This document shows, one piece after another, positions 53,545 to 61,117 of a DNA stretch of 64,000 nucleotides. The notes beneath the pieces were generated by a model. It saw only the letters and a list, made by a program, of their open reading frames with translations, was not told the origin of the DNA and made no database searches. Positions within the stretch are counted from its first letter, which is position 1, and each line of letters begins with the position of its first letter. A program made the position numbers and the translations under genes. Origin of the DNA: BRH-c25 sp035627615 (GTDB taxonomy: Bacteria > Bacillota > Clostridia > Lutisporales > Lutisporaceae); NCBI GenBank assembly GCA_035627615.1, contig DASPLL010000072.1, forward strand, positions 52,412 through 116,411, read 5' to 3'.

Positions 53545-53790
53545 ATGTCGAAAAAATGGTATCCTGTGCTGAACTATGAATTATGTGTGGAATGCGGCGC
53601 TTGTTTCAATAAATGCTCTCATGGCGTTTATGCAAAGGATGGAGACAGACCTGTAGTAGTACAGCCGGAAGGCTGTATAGATAACTGCCGCGGCTGTCAG
53701 AAGCTTTGCCCTTCAGGTGCCATAGAATATATAGGAGATACGGATAAGGCCAATGAGGGCGGTTGCGGCTGCAACTGCAGCTGCAGCTGA
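53545..53790 (+). CDS. Ferredoxin-like protein with cysteine-rich tail
   Basis: An 81-aa protein with two 4Fe-4S motifs: CVECGACFNKCSHG and CIDNCRGCQKLCPSG. The last residues (GGCGCNCSCS) are a cysteine-rich tail that could bind a soft metal. It follows the small thioredoxin by 19 bases, so it may give or take electrons in this operon. Confidence 0.88.
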   Translation: MSKKWYPVLNYELCVECGACFNKCSHGVYAKDGDRPVVVQPEGCIDNCRGCQKLCPSGAIEYIGDTDKANEGGCGCNCSCS

Positions 53791-53840
53791 GACTTCATTG
53801 ACAATAATAAAATATAATGATAAAATGGGTAACATAAATT

Positions 53841-53916
53841 GAGCGAAGGAGTTCGCCATTAATTGTCCTGGTGACTGATGACTCCTGTATTTTAATAATA
53901 CAGGTGTTTTTATTTA
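53841..53916 (+). promoter_or_regulatory. Fluoride riboswitch with terminator
   Basis: The aptamer has the crcB-motif consensus: GCGAAGGAGTTCGCC (53843-53857) and CTGATGACTCCT (53875-53886). A terminator follows, CCTGTATT with AATACAGG and then T run (53884-53914). Fluoride binding is expected to let transcription run on into the crcB genes. Confidence 0.9.
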
Positions 53917-53928
53917 TGGAGGTATGGA

Positions 53929-54342
53929 ATGCGAAGATACATATACATAGGCATTGGAGCCTTTCTGGGGGCTATTGCAAGATATGTGCTAAAGAACTGG
54001 CAGTTCTTGCATGTCAACAGTCCGCTTCGTCCGGAAACTATCATAATAAACATTACAGGCTGCTTCATTCTTGCATTTTTCTTAGGACTTGCATTTGATA
54101 TATGGGAGTTGGACCCTGACTTGCGTTTAGGAACGGCAACAGGATTCATCGGCGCATTCACAACCTTTTCAACACTATGCCGTGATTCGGCCGATTTATT
54201 GCTTAGCGGTTATATATTTTTATCCGCTGTCAACTTATTACTATCTGTAGCAGCAGGACTTACCGCAGTATATCTTGGAGACATATCCGCAAAAAAGATT
54301 ATTGCTTTAAAAGAGCAGCTGGAGGATAGCTCCAAAAACTAA
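53929..54342 (+). CDS. crcB: Fluoride channel CrcB/Fluc, first copy
   Basis: Four-helix fluoride exporter of 137 aa with GFIGAFTTFSTLCRDSADLL and NITGCFILAFFLG, the usual Fluc fingerprints. Gene pairs often encode the two halves of a heterodimer. Start is right after the riboswitch terminator. Confidence 0.93.
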   Translation: MRRYIYIGIGAFLGAIARYVLKNWQFLHVNSPLRPETIIINITGCFILAFFLGLAFDIWELDPDLRLGTATGFIGAFTTFSTLCRDSADLLLSGYIFLSAVNLLLSVAAGLTAVYLGDISAKKIIALKEQLEDSSKN

Positions 54343-54364
54343 AAATATATTAGGAGACGTAGTA

Positions 54365-54733
54365 ATGGTCATGAAATACTTTATTGTTGGAGTGGGCGGC
54401 ATGCTTGGCGGTATCACCAGGTATGCCCTTGGTAAATGGATATCGGAGCGATGCACCGGCATTATTCCAATCGGAACATTGCTAATTAATATTTCAGGTG
54501 CCTTTTTGTTGGGAATTGTAAGCAGCATGTACCTGTCGAAGGAAAACCTCTATTTGCTCTTGGCAGAGGGATACCTGGGTGCATATACCACATTTTCAAC
54601 CTTTATGTATGAAGGCTACAACCTTTATAGGGAGGATGAAAGGAAATCTGCAGTTATTTACATCCTGGGCACTTTATTGCTTGGGATGATTGGATTTATA
54701 ACAGGGGGATTACTGGTTTATTTACTAAAATAG
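54365..54733 (+). CDS. crcB: Fluoride channel CrcB/Fluc, second copy
   Basis: A 122-aa second Fluc subunit with GYLGAYTTFSTFMYEGYNL and NISGAFLLGIV. It follows the first by 22 bases and should be co-transcribed from the fluoride riboswitch. The start ATG 54365 follows AGGAG. Confidence 0.93.
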   Translation: MVMKYFIVGVGGMLGGITRYALGKWISERCTGIIPIGTLLINISGAFLLGIVSSMYLSKENLYLLLAEGYLGAYTTFSTFMYEGYNLYREDERKSAVIYILGTLLLGMIGFITGGLLVYLLK

Positions 54734-54745
54734 CATAGAGCCTGG

Positions 54746-55624
54746 CTACCTAACAGAGTTAATCCTGCCGGCCAGACTTTTCAAAATATCTTTTTGCGTA
54801 TAGCTGTATATTGATGAAATACATTCCCTTGTGATTAGTTTAATATTCATTTTCACAGATACATCTGTTTGATATTCCCCGATACTTATATTTTTAATTT
54901 TATTAAGCGGTATATAATTCCATACGACTAAATATTTTTTAGTCCTGAAACGTTTTATATCCTGATATTCTTCCTCGATGAGGATCAGTTCTTTGCCTGT
55001 CAGTATATACATGTGAGCTTTGCTTAACGGCTTGCTGAAAAACCGGAAATACTTTTTTGACATCGCAGGCTGAAATAAATATTCAAGTATTCTCTCATCA
55101 GGCAGTACACTTCTCTTGGCATAGTTCATGAACTTGTAGTCTATTGCAGATAAAAGATCCAGCTCCTGCAAATCAGGGCAAGCTCCCGCCGTCTCTATAC
55201 CTGCAGCATATTCTGAACTGCTATATTGAATACGTATCATTGACAGAAGCTTTTCAAAAAGCTTCTCTGTTACCGTATTAAACTCTATTGTCGTAGTTTT
55301 TAGCCTTCCATTTACATAACCAGCAAACTTGATCCATGAATAAAGAAGCATTGCGCCTCTGTTCAAAAGTACAATATCCTCAAAAGGATAAGCGATTACT
55401 TGCGTATTTCCATTATTTACCTCAATAATATAGATCACTTTGTCTGTAAGACATAAAAGCATTTCGTTAGTTTTTCGCTCATCCCAGCTGTATTCAGGTA
55501 AGTAAACAGTATATGGAAACAGTTCTGCTCCGTTAATTATTGAATTGAAGGAGCGCTGAAAGCAGTTTGGGATCTCCTCAAAGGAACTGATCAAACGGGG
55601 CCAGCTTTGAATGCGGCTTTGCAT
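54746..55624 (-). CDS. Uncharacterised 292-aa protein with PH-like segments
   Basis: I do not recognise a family. It has no signal peptide. Two segments (about 50-110 and 185-260) have alternating strands as in bacterial PH-like domains: CLTDKVIYIIEVNNGNTQVI and ILTGKELILIEEEYQDIKRF. The -10 TATAAT and -35 TTGACA on the minus strand at 55748-55775 are near-consensus. It converges on crcB. Role unknown. Confidence 0.75.
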   Translation of the reverse strand: MQSRIQSWPRLISSFEEIPNCFQRSFNSIINGAELFPYTVYLPEYSWDERKTNEMLLCLTDKVIYIIEVNNGNTQVIAYPFEDIVLLNRGAMLLYSWIKFAGYVNGRLKTTTIEFNTVTEKLFEKLLSMIRIQYSSSEYAAGIETAGACPDLQELDLLSAIDYKFMNYAKRSVLPDERILEYLFQPAMSKKYFRFFSKPLSKAHMYILTGKELILIEEEYQDIKRFRTKKYLVVWNYIPLNKIKNISIGEYQTDVSVKMNIKLITRECISSIYSYTQKDILKSLAGRINSVR

Positions 55625-55655
55625 ATGTATTTCCTCTTTTCTTAATGAAGTAGGT

Positions 55656-55696
55656 AATAATGACTTCTGCCTGTTATACAGGCAGAAGTCATTATT
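55656..55696 (-). promoter_or_regulatory. Very stable hairpin in the leader of the minus-strand gene
   Basis: Perfect pairing of 19 bases with a 3-base loop (AATAATGACTTCTGCC... with its complement). It lies between the promoter (55748-55775) and the RBS, so it sits in the 5' leader. No T run follows in the transcribed direction, so it is not a plain terminator. Confidence 0.65.
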
Positions 55697-55747
55697 TATG
55701 AAATAGAAATTGTACTTAAAGCTTTTTCTCCATAATTTTCTAATTCA

Positions 55748-55775
55748 ATTATAGCAAATGGTATAAAACTGTCAA
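55748..55775 (-). promoter_or_regulatory. Consensus promoter, minus strand
   Basis: Reading the minus strand, TTGACA (55775-55770) and TATAAT (55753-55748) are 16 bases apart. Confidence 0.8.
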
Positions 55776-55884
55776 GGCAGATCGAATTATGAAAAAACTA
55801 ATTAATAAGCAAAATCATTATCAATTGAGAACGTATTACAATGCGCATACACTGATATTACACATATTATATTATCATTTGCAA

Positions 55885-56046
55885 TTGACAAGAGCTGCAT
55901 AATGTTATATTATACCATTAGAAAGATCAATTTAATATGTGATCTTATGATCAGGCGGATATGGATTTTCGTCGCCGGGCTAACATATTTAGCAGCAAGT
56001 GCATGAACTTGTGGGACTATCAGAATATTGTCCTGCAAGTTTTTTC
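55885..56046 (+). promoter_or_regulatory. Promoter and terminator-bearing leader of the cation-efflux gene
   Basis: TTGACA (55885-55890) and TATTAT (55908-55913) are 17 bases apart. The leader then folds: GGCG/CGCC at 55954-55976, GCTAA/TTAGC at 55979-55993, and a 12-base stem (56006-56017 with 56030-56041, two wobbles) followed by T run 56040-56045. A small alternative stem uses 55996-56000 with 56007-56011, which competes with the terminator. This is riboswitch-like, but I do not recognise a known class. The gap 55625-56087 holds these elements only. Confidence 0.6.
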
Positions 56047-56087
56047 ATCGGGTGAATGAATCGCACAATCTTTATAGGAGGAGAGAC

Positions 56088-57050
56088 ATGAATAATATAG
56101 TAAGCAGAAGTACTGACTACTTTATTATGAAATTTATAAAGAATACAGGTTCTGATAAAAGGGTGACAAATCCATTGGAGAGACGCAAATATGCTTATCT
56201 TGAAGCCTATGTGAGTATTGCCGGAAACCTTGTTCTTGCAGCAATCAAGGTCGTAATGGGCCTGATGCTTAATAGTATTTCCCTGCTTGCCGACGCAGCT
56301 CATACTGCTGCGGATGTATTGACTTCGATCGTTGTGCTTCTGGGCTTCAAGCTTTCAAACTCTCCTGCAGATGAAAAGCATCCATACGGGCATGGCAGGA
56401 TCGAGTTCATAGCAACACTTATAATTTCAGTAATGCTGCTTGCTGTTGGATTTGAGTTCGGAAAATCTTCCTATGTCCGGCTCATATCAAATACAGCTGT
56501 CAAGGGAAGCTATGCAGTGGCGTTCATAATGCTTCTCGGTGCTGTATTCAAAGAATGGATGGCCAGGTTTTCGATTGACCTGGGATACAGGACCAATGCA
56601 ACAGCCCTTATAGCGGATGCCTGGCACCATAGAACCGATGGAATAGCTTCCTTGCTTGTGGCTGCAGCGATAATCGCCTCCCGGTATGGATACTATAAAG
56701 TAGATGCAATATTCGGGCTACTGGTTTCAGCATTGATTTTCTATACAGGCATAAGCATATCGAAAGAGGCTGTCTCCAAGCTGATTGGGGAAGTACCGGA
56801 GGAGGAGGAGCTGCAGAACATAGAATCCATAGCTTTATCCATATCCGGTGTATCAGGTATCCACAAGATTAATGTCCACAACTATGGCTGCTACAAGGAA
56901 ATATCGCTCCATGTACAGGTTGACAATGATATGTCTCTGATTAAGGCTCACGATATTTCCGAACAGGTTGAAAGAAGCATAGAATCAAATATTGAATGCA
57001 GGGCAACTGTTCATATTGAACCGGTTGAATTGATAAATATTATGAATTAG
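56088..57050 (+). CDS. Cation diffusion facilitator transporter
   Basis: CDF-family metal/proton antiporter of 320 aa, six helices and a C-terminal cytosolic domain. The metal-site residues are in LLADAAHTAADVLTS and DAWHHRTDGIAS. The start at ATG 56088 follows AGGAGGAGA; the frame is open for 20 codons upstream but runs through the terminator. Substrate may be Zn, Co, Cd, Fe or Mn; residue patterns do not settle it. Confidence 0.9.
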   Translation: MNNIVSRSTDYFIMKFIKNTGSDKRVTNPLERRKYAYLEAYVSIAGNLVLAAIKVVMGLMLNSISLLADAAHTAADVLTSIVVLLGFKLSNSPADEKHPYGHGRIEFIATLIISVMLLAVGFEFGKSSYVRLISNTAVKGSYAVAFIMLLGAVFKEWMARFSIDLGYRTNATALIADAWHHRTDGIASLLVAAAIIASRYGYYKVDAIFGLLVSALIFYTGISISKEAVSKLIGEVPEEEELQNIESIALSISGVSGIHKINVHNYGCYKEISLHVQVDNDMSLIKAHDISEQVERSIESNIECRATVHIEPVELINIMN

Positions 57051-57105
57051 ATTCATAGCGGCAGAAGAGATGATCGCAAGCATCGGAATACCATTTTACA
57101 GCTTC

Positions 57106-57579
57106 CTATATAGCTCCCGGCGCCGGTATATCCACTCCTTTAATGCGATGTCTGTGGCCATCATCTTCTGTCGTGTAAAAATCGTAATAGTGGACATGCA
57201 TACCTCCGCCAGCCGGTATTGCAGGCCCAGACCATGCTTTGTAGTAGTGGTTATGACCATCTTCAAAAAGTACATATCCCTCGGTATAATGAATATGGGT
57301 GCCGTCCTTTGAAGGTGTAGGAGGATAAGTTACATCAAGGCACTGATGTACGTGTCCATCCTCAAGCGATGTATAATCTACCGAACCATGATTGTGTTCT
57401 GGAACAAATCCTGGAACAAAATCATCTTTATATATCTCTTCTTTTTCTTCCTGTTTTTTAATTTCATGCTTTTTTCCCTCAGGAATCCTATAGTCCTTTA
57501 TATCCTCAGGCATTGTATATTCACTCTGCAGCACCGGACAGTGAGGATACTTTGTGCAGGTATAATAATTTGGATACAA
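57106..57579 (-). CDS. YmaF-like histidine-rich protein
   Basis: A 157-aa protein with four to five repeats of a GHxH pattern (LEDGHVHQ, FEDGHNHYY, EDDGHRHRI and others), as in the YmaF family, whose role is unknown. The TTG start at 57579 follows GGAGGTGG; the ATG 15 bases upstream is part of the RBS. Histidine clusters suggest metal binding. It stands next to a metal efflux gene. Confidence 0.75.
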   Translation of the reverse strand: MYPNYYTCTKYPHCPVLQSEYTMPEDIKDYRIPEGKKHEIKKQEEKEEIYKDDFVPGFVPEHNHGSVDYTSLEDGHVHQCLDVTYPPTPSKDGTHIHYTEGYVLFEDGHNHYYKAWSGPAIPAGGGMHVHYYDFYTTEDDGHRHRIKGVDIPAPGAI

Positions 57580-57795
57580 AAAAACCACCTCCATGCAAAT
57601 TCATTATCAATATATTTCTAATAATGTATTTTGGTACATTGTACACCAAAGAGTAATGCTGACATTCATGTGATGGATTTATACAGGGCATATTTACTCG
57701 AACAATATTTGCATTATTTTTCTAGGCAGTAATAATATATGCTATAATTTATTTAAGGCAAAACTTGGTACAGCTAGTAAAAGGAGGTGTCTTGA

Positions 57796-58092
57796 ATGGA
57801 TATGAAGGAAATGCTTAAGCAGTTCAGGGAAGACTTTTTACTTTTCCTGAAAGGCGCTTTTGATCTCAATGATAAGGCCACCCGTTTCTTGAGAAAGGAA
57901 GCCTATGACGCCCAGGATAATTTTATGCTGCTTTGCTTCGGTGATCTGCTGGGATTGCCAGTGCCCACATCATATTATGAAATTGAGCTTTTGCCGTATC
58001 TTCTGGATGATATTCAGGGATGGGAGAGAAGAATGATCCGCAGGAGTGAGATCTGGGAGCAAAAATGGGCTGATTACGATGTATTCGGATAG
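57796..58092 (+). CDS. Uncharacterised 98-aa protein before an ArsA-like gene
   Basis: A soluble, mostly helical protein (EMLKQFREDFLLFLKG, then LLPYLLDDIQGWERRMI). I do not recognise a family. It is 10 bases before the ATPase gene, so the two are in one operon and may act together. RBS AAAGGAGGTG. Confidence 0.7.
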   Translation: MDMKEMLKQFREDFLLFLKGAFDLNDKATRFLRKEAYDAQDNFMLLCFGDLLGLPVPTSYYEIELLPYLLDDIQGWERRMIRRSEIWEQKWADYDVFG

Positions 58093-58102
58093 GAGGTTTC
58101 TG

Positions 58103-59074
58103 ATGAATAATAATAAGAAGTTTATATTTTTCGGCGGAAAAGGCGGAGTAGGAAAAACCACCTGTTCATCTGCATTTTCCAAATGCTGCGCAAAAACAGG
58201 CGAGAAGACGCTTGTTGTTTCAACTGATCCTGCCCATTCTCTGGCTGATATTTTCGGAATATCCATAGGTCCTGATATAAAACAGATCGATGATAATCTA
58301 TACGGCCTTGAAATAGATGCAGCACTTGAAAGTAAAAAGTACATAGATAAGATAAAAGGGCAGCTGACTACAGGAATAAGCCCTGTAATAATTGAGGAAA
58401 TATATAGGCAGATAGATGCGGCCATTGTCTCTCCAGGTTCGGAAGAGGCGGCAATATTCGATAAGCTTATGGAGATAATTAATGAAAACGGCCCGGGCTA
58501 CGACAGGATAATTTTTGATACAGCTCCAACAGGCCATACCTTGAGACTACTGTCTTTGCCTGAACTGCTGGGAGGATGGATGGATAGCCTTATAAAAAAG
58601 AGGAGGCATGCTCTTGGACTTATGAAGATGATACATTCCGGGGATAAAGCTAAAAAGGATGAGATTGAAAATGACCTCGTGCTTTCTCTGCTGGAAAAAA
58701 GGAAGAATAAATTTGAAAAGACAAGAAGCATACTGATAGACAGCAATAATATGGAATTCGTATTCGTATTGAATCCGGAAAGACTGCCGATACTTGAAAC
58801 GAAAAAAGCCATAGATGTACTTGAGAAATACAGGATCCCAGTGGCAGGAGTAATTGTGAACAGGACAATTCCGGAAGAATTCTGCAAAGACAATGAATTC
58901 TGGAGAAAAAGGAAAAATGTTGAGAACCAGTATATGGATATAATAAACAGTGAATTCGAAAACAAAATCATAACGGTGCTTCCATTGCTTGATGAGGATG
59001 TGAAGGGAGAGACCCTCGATATAGTAGCACAGCATTTTATTGAAGTTAAGTATAGGTTATTAGGAGTTAATTGA
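58103..59074 (+). CDS. Orphan ArsA/Get3-type ATPase
   Basis: Single-domain ATPase of 323 aa with P loop GGKGGVGKTTCSS, ADP-switch VSTDPAHSLADIFG and DTAPTGHTLRLL. It lacks the paired halves of ArsA proper and lies far from acr3, so a Get3-like or other targeting role is possible. ATG 58103 follows AGGAGG; the frame extends further upstream without RBS. The short gene just before it may be its partner. Confidence 0.88.
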   Translation: MNNNKKFIFFGGKGGVGKTTCSSAFSKCCAKTGEKTLVVSTDPAHSLADIFGISIGPDIKQIDDNLYGLEIDAALESKKYIDKIKGQLTTGISPVIIEEIYRQIDAAIVSPGSEEAAIFDKLMEIINENGPGYDRIIFDTAPTGHTLRLLSLPELLGGWMDSLIKKRRHALGLMKMIHSGDKAKKDEIENDLVLSLLEKRKNKFEKTRSILIDSNNMEFVFVLNPERLPILETKKAIDVLEKYRIPVAGVIVNRTIPEEFCKDNEFWRKRKNVENQYMDIINSEFENKIITVLPLLDEDVKGETLDIVAQHFIEVKYRLLGVN

Positions 59075-59361
59075 TAATAATTATCTATTAGCTGTATAAG
59101 ATAATCGAAAAGCAAATTTTATATTTAACGTATACAGAAATAAATTACAAATATGATATGAAAATTATGTTATGGATTCCAGAAAACAAATTTAGTTTCA
59201 AATTATAAAAATATATAAAAGTTCTAGTCAAATCAGTATAAATGATCAATTAATCAAATAATATTGAAACGCGCTTGAAAGCTGGAAAACTGAAATGTAA
59301 TGGCAGAAAAACGGCGCGTTTAAATCGCTTTAGAGCGATTTTTTTTATAGAGGCAATACAA
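59075..59361. other. AT-rich intergenic region with structured RNA-like segment
   Basis: No gene is clear here. AAACGCGC (59267-59274) and GCGCGTTT (59314-59321) pair around a 39-base insert, and a terminator AAATCGCT/AGCGATTT with T run follows at 59322-59347. The pattern resembles a small non-coding RNA or riboswitch ending in a terminator, but I do not recognise it. Confidence 0.4.
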
Positions 59362-59520
59362 ATGCTTTATGAGGTTTTTGATGGAAAAGAGTATATAGCC
59401 CAAGAACGAAGAGCTTTAATTGTCCAGAATATAATAAAACACAAATTTGACGAGAGAGGTGGATTTTTAGAACCAGATTATATAATATGTGAATATAGGC
59501 GATTAATTTTTGTAAAATAA
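59362..59520 (+). CDS. Possible small ORF of 52 aa
   Basis: From ATG 59362 a frame reads LYEVFDGKEYIAQERRAL and ends YRRLIFVK. An open frame begins earlier (TTG 59275), but it would cross the terminator at 59322, so the upstream part is doubtful. RBS is weak. Codon use is AT-rich. It may be a leftover of a mobile element or phage gene. Confidence 0.3.
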   Translation: MLYEVFDGKEYIAQERRALIVQNIIKHKFDERGGFLEPDYIICEYRRLIFVK

Positions 59521-59619
59521 AATTTCAACAGGTAGAAATGGCTCAAAAAATATTTTATTACAAATATAGAAAAAATGTCAGTTCCAGGAGGAATTTGCCT
59601 CTTCCGTGTCGAATATTTA

Positions 59620-59647
59620 ATTGCGCGAAATGTTTATTTCGCGCAAT
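59620..59647. repeat. Perfect hairpin before the recombinase gene
   Basis: ATTGCGCGAAAT and ATTTCGCGCAAT are perfect inverted copies with a 4-base loop, 35 bases before the recombinase start. Confidence 0.55.
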
Positions 59648-59682
59648 ATTGATAAATTTTAGTGTGAAAGGGGGTCTGTAGT

Positions 59683-60633
59683 ATGTATAAACTGCCGACC
59701 ATTGCAATTGAGTTCCTTGACTACATGGAAACAATCCGCGGTAAATCAAAAAACACTATTACCGCCTATGGCTATGATCTTGCTCTCTTTTTCAAATTTA
59801 TAAAAATCAAACGCGGTTATGTAGCAGCCGATACGGAAATCGATGAAATTCCGATTGATGATATCGATACCTATATTATAAGTAATGTAAGTCTTGCTGA
59901 CTTCTACTCCTTCCTCTCTTTTGCCGCTAACCAGAGAGATAACAAGAATTATGCCAGGGCAAGAAAGGTCGCTTGCCTGAGATCCTTCTTCAAGTACCTT
60001 CATAAAATGAAAATGATAGAGGAAAATCCAAGTATAGAATTGGAATCACCAAAAATAAACTCAAGGCATCCTGTGTACCTCACCCTGGATGAGAGCAGAC
60101 TGCTGCTGTCCTCTATTGAAGGTGAAAATAAAGAAAGGGATTATGCAATAATAACTCTGTTCCTGAACTGCGGGCTGCGTCTTTCCGAGCTGGTCGGCAT
60201 TGATATAAACAAAATAAGCAACGATATACTTACCGTCATCGGCAAGGGCAACAAGGAAAGGACGGTTTACCTCAATAATGCCTGCATCGAAGCCATAAAC
60301 AATTACCTGAAGATTCGTCCGGCCGATGATGTCAAGGATAAGAATGCACTATTTCTAAGCGAAAGGAAGCACAGGATAAGCAAAAGGTCTGTGCAGTATC
60401 TTGTTAAAAAGTATATAGGTATTTCCAACCTGGATACGGAAAAGTACACCCCTCATAAGTTGAGGCATACAGCGGCCACCCTGATGTACAAGTACGGAAA
60501 AGTGGATATCAGATCTCTGCAGCAGATTCTCGGCCATGAGAATATTTCCACTACGCAGATTTACACACACCTTGATGAAGAAATACTTAGAAATGCGGCA
60601 AAATCAAATCCTCTATCCGAAGAAAAGAAATAA
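59683..60633 (+). CDS. Tyrosine recombinase, XerC/XerD type
   Basis: Site-specific recombinase of 316 aa. An N-terminal SAM-like domain (about 5-110) is followed by the catalytic domain with R in NCGLRLSELVG, K in GKGNKERTVYL, HxxR in HKLRHTAATLMY, H in LGHENISTTQ and Y in IYTHL. Length and motifs fit XerC/D, which resolve chromosome dimers at dif; an integrase role is less likely without nearby phage genes. RBS AGGGGG. Confidence 0.92.
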   Translation: MYKLPTIAIEFLDYMETIRGKSKNTITAYGYDLALFFKFIKIKRGYVAADTEIDEIPIDDIDTYIISNVSLADFYSFLSFAANQRDNKNYARARKVACLRSFFKYLHKMKMIEENPSIELESPKINSRHPVYLTLDESRLLLSSIEGENKERDYAIITLFLNCGLRLSELVGIDINKISNDILTVIGKGNKERTVYLNNACIEAINNYLKIRPADDVKDKNALFLSERKHRISKRSVQYLVKKYIGISNLDTEKYTPHKLRHTAATLMYKYGKVDIRSLQQILGHENISTTQIYTHLDEEILRNAAKSNPLSEEKK

Positions 60634-60640
60634 AATGTCT

Positions 60641-60674
60641 GAAGATTAACATATAATATTTTATGTTAATCTTC
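60641..60674. terminator. Bidirectional terminator
   Basis: GAAGATTAACATA pairs with TATGTTAATCTTC between convergent genes. Confidence 0.8.
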
Positions 60675-60923
60675 GTTTTCTTCATTCTCATAATCTACAA
60701 TATAATCTTCTTCATACTTCCAATCTTCCAGATCCTCTTCGGCTATTGGGGTATTTTCATCTTCTATTATCTCGTCTATTTCTATCCCCATATAGTCAGC
60801 AGCTCTATCAATACATACACAGCAATTGTCACAAATCTTTTCCGGATTAAGGTCGCATATGTTGCATTCACCACAGTCAATACATTCTCTCTCCATCAGA
60901 ACACACTCTTTTTTATAAGCCAT
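60666..60923 (-). CDS. Small cysteine-rich acidic protein
   Basis: An 85-aa protein with a cysteine cluster (ECIDCGECNICDLNPEKIC and DNCCVC) and a very acidic C-terminus (YENEENED). The cysteine spacing suggests a metal or Fe-S site. I do not recognise a family. RBS on the minus strand is CGGAGG. Confidence 0.75.
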   Translation of the reverse strand: MAYKKECVLMERECIDCGECNICDLNPEKICDNCCVCIDRAADYMGIEIDEIIEDENTPIAEEDLEDWKYEEDYIVDYENEENED

Positions 60924-61117
60924 GTCATAGCCTCCGTTTTATAAATTATATATCACAACAATATGTTTCGTGCTAATGATCAATTTTTCACTATATCTAT
61001 TATATTAGAATTACAGTAATATAAGCAATATAGATAAACAGATGTTAAAGAAAAAAACATATATTCCGATAAATTATATATGAACTGTTTCTATTATTAC
61101 TAAAAGGTGGTGTTATA

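Noticed and set aside
53791..53817. UGA at the end of the ferredoxin-like gene read as selenocysteine, adding a short tail
   Set aside because: The readthrough tail is only eight residues (DFIDNNKI) with no conserved look and I see no hairpin after it. It is most simply the stop codon.
59683..60633. Phage or integrative-element integrase
   Set aside because: The protein has XerC/D length and motifs, and no phage genes, att-like repeats or tRNA target adjoin it.
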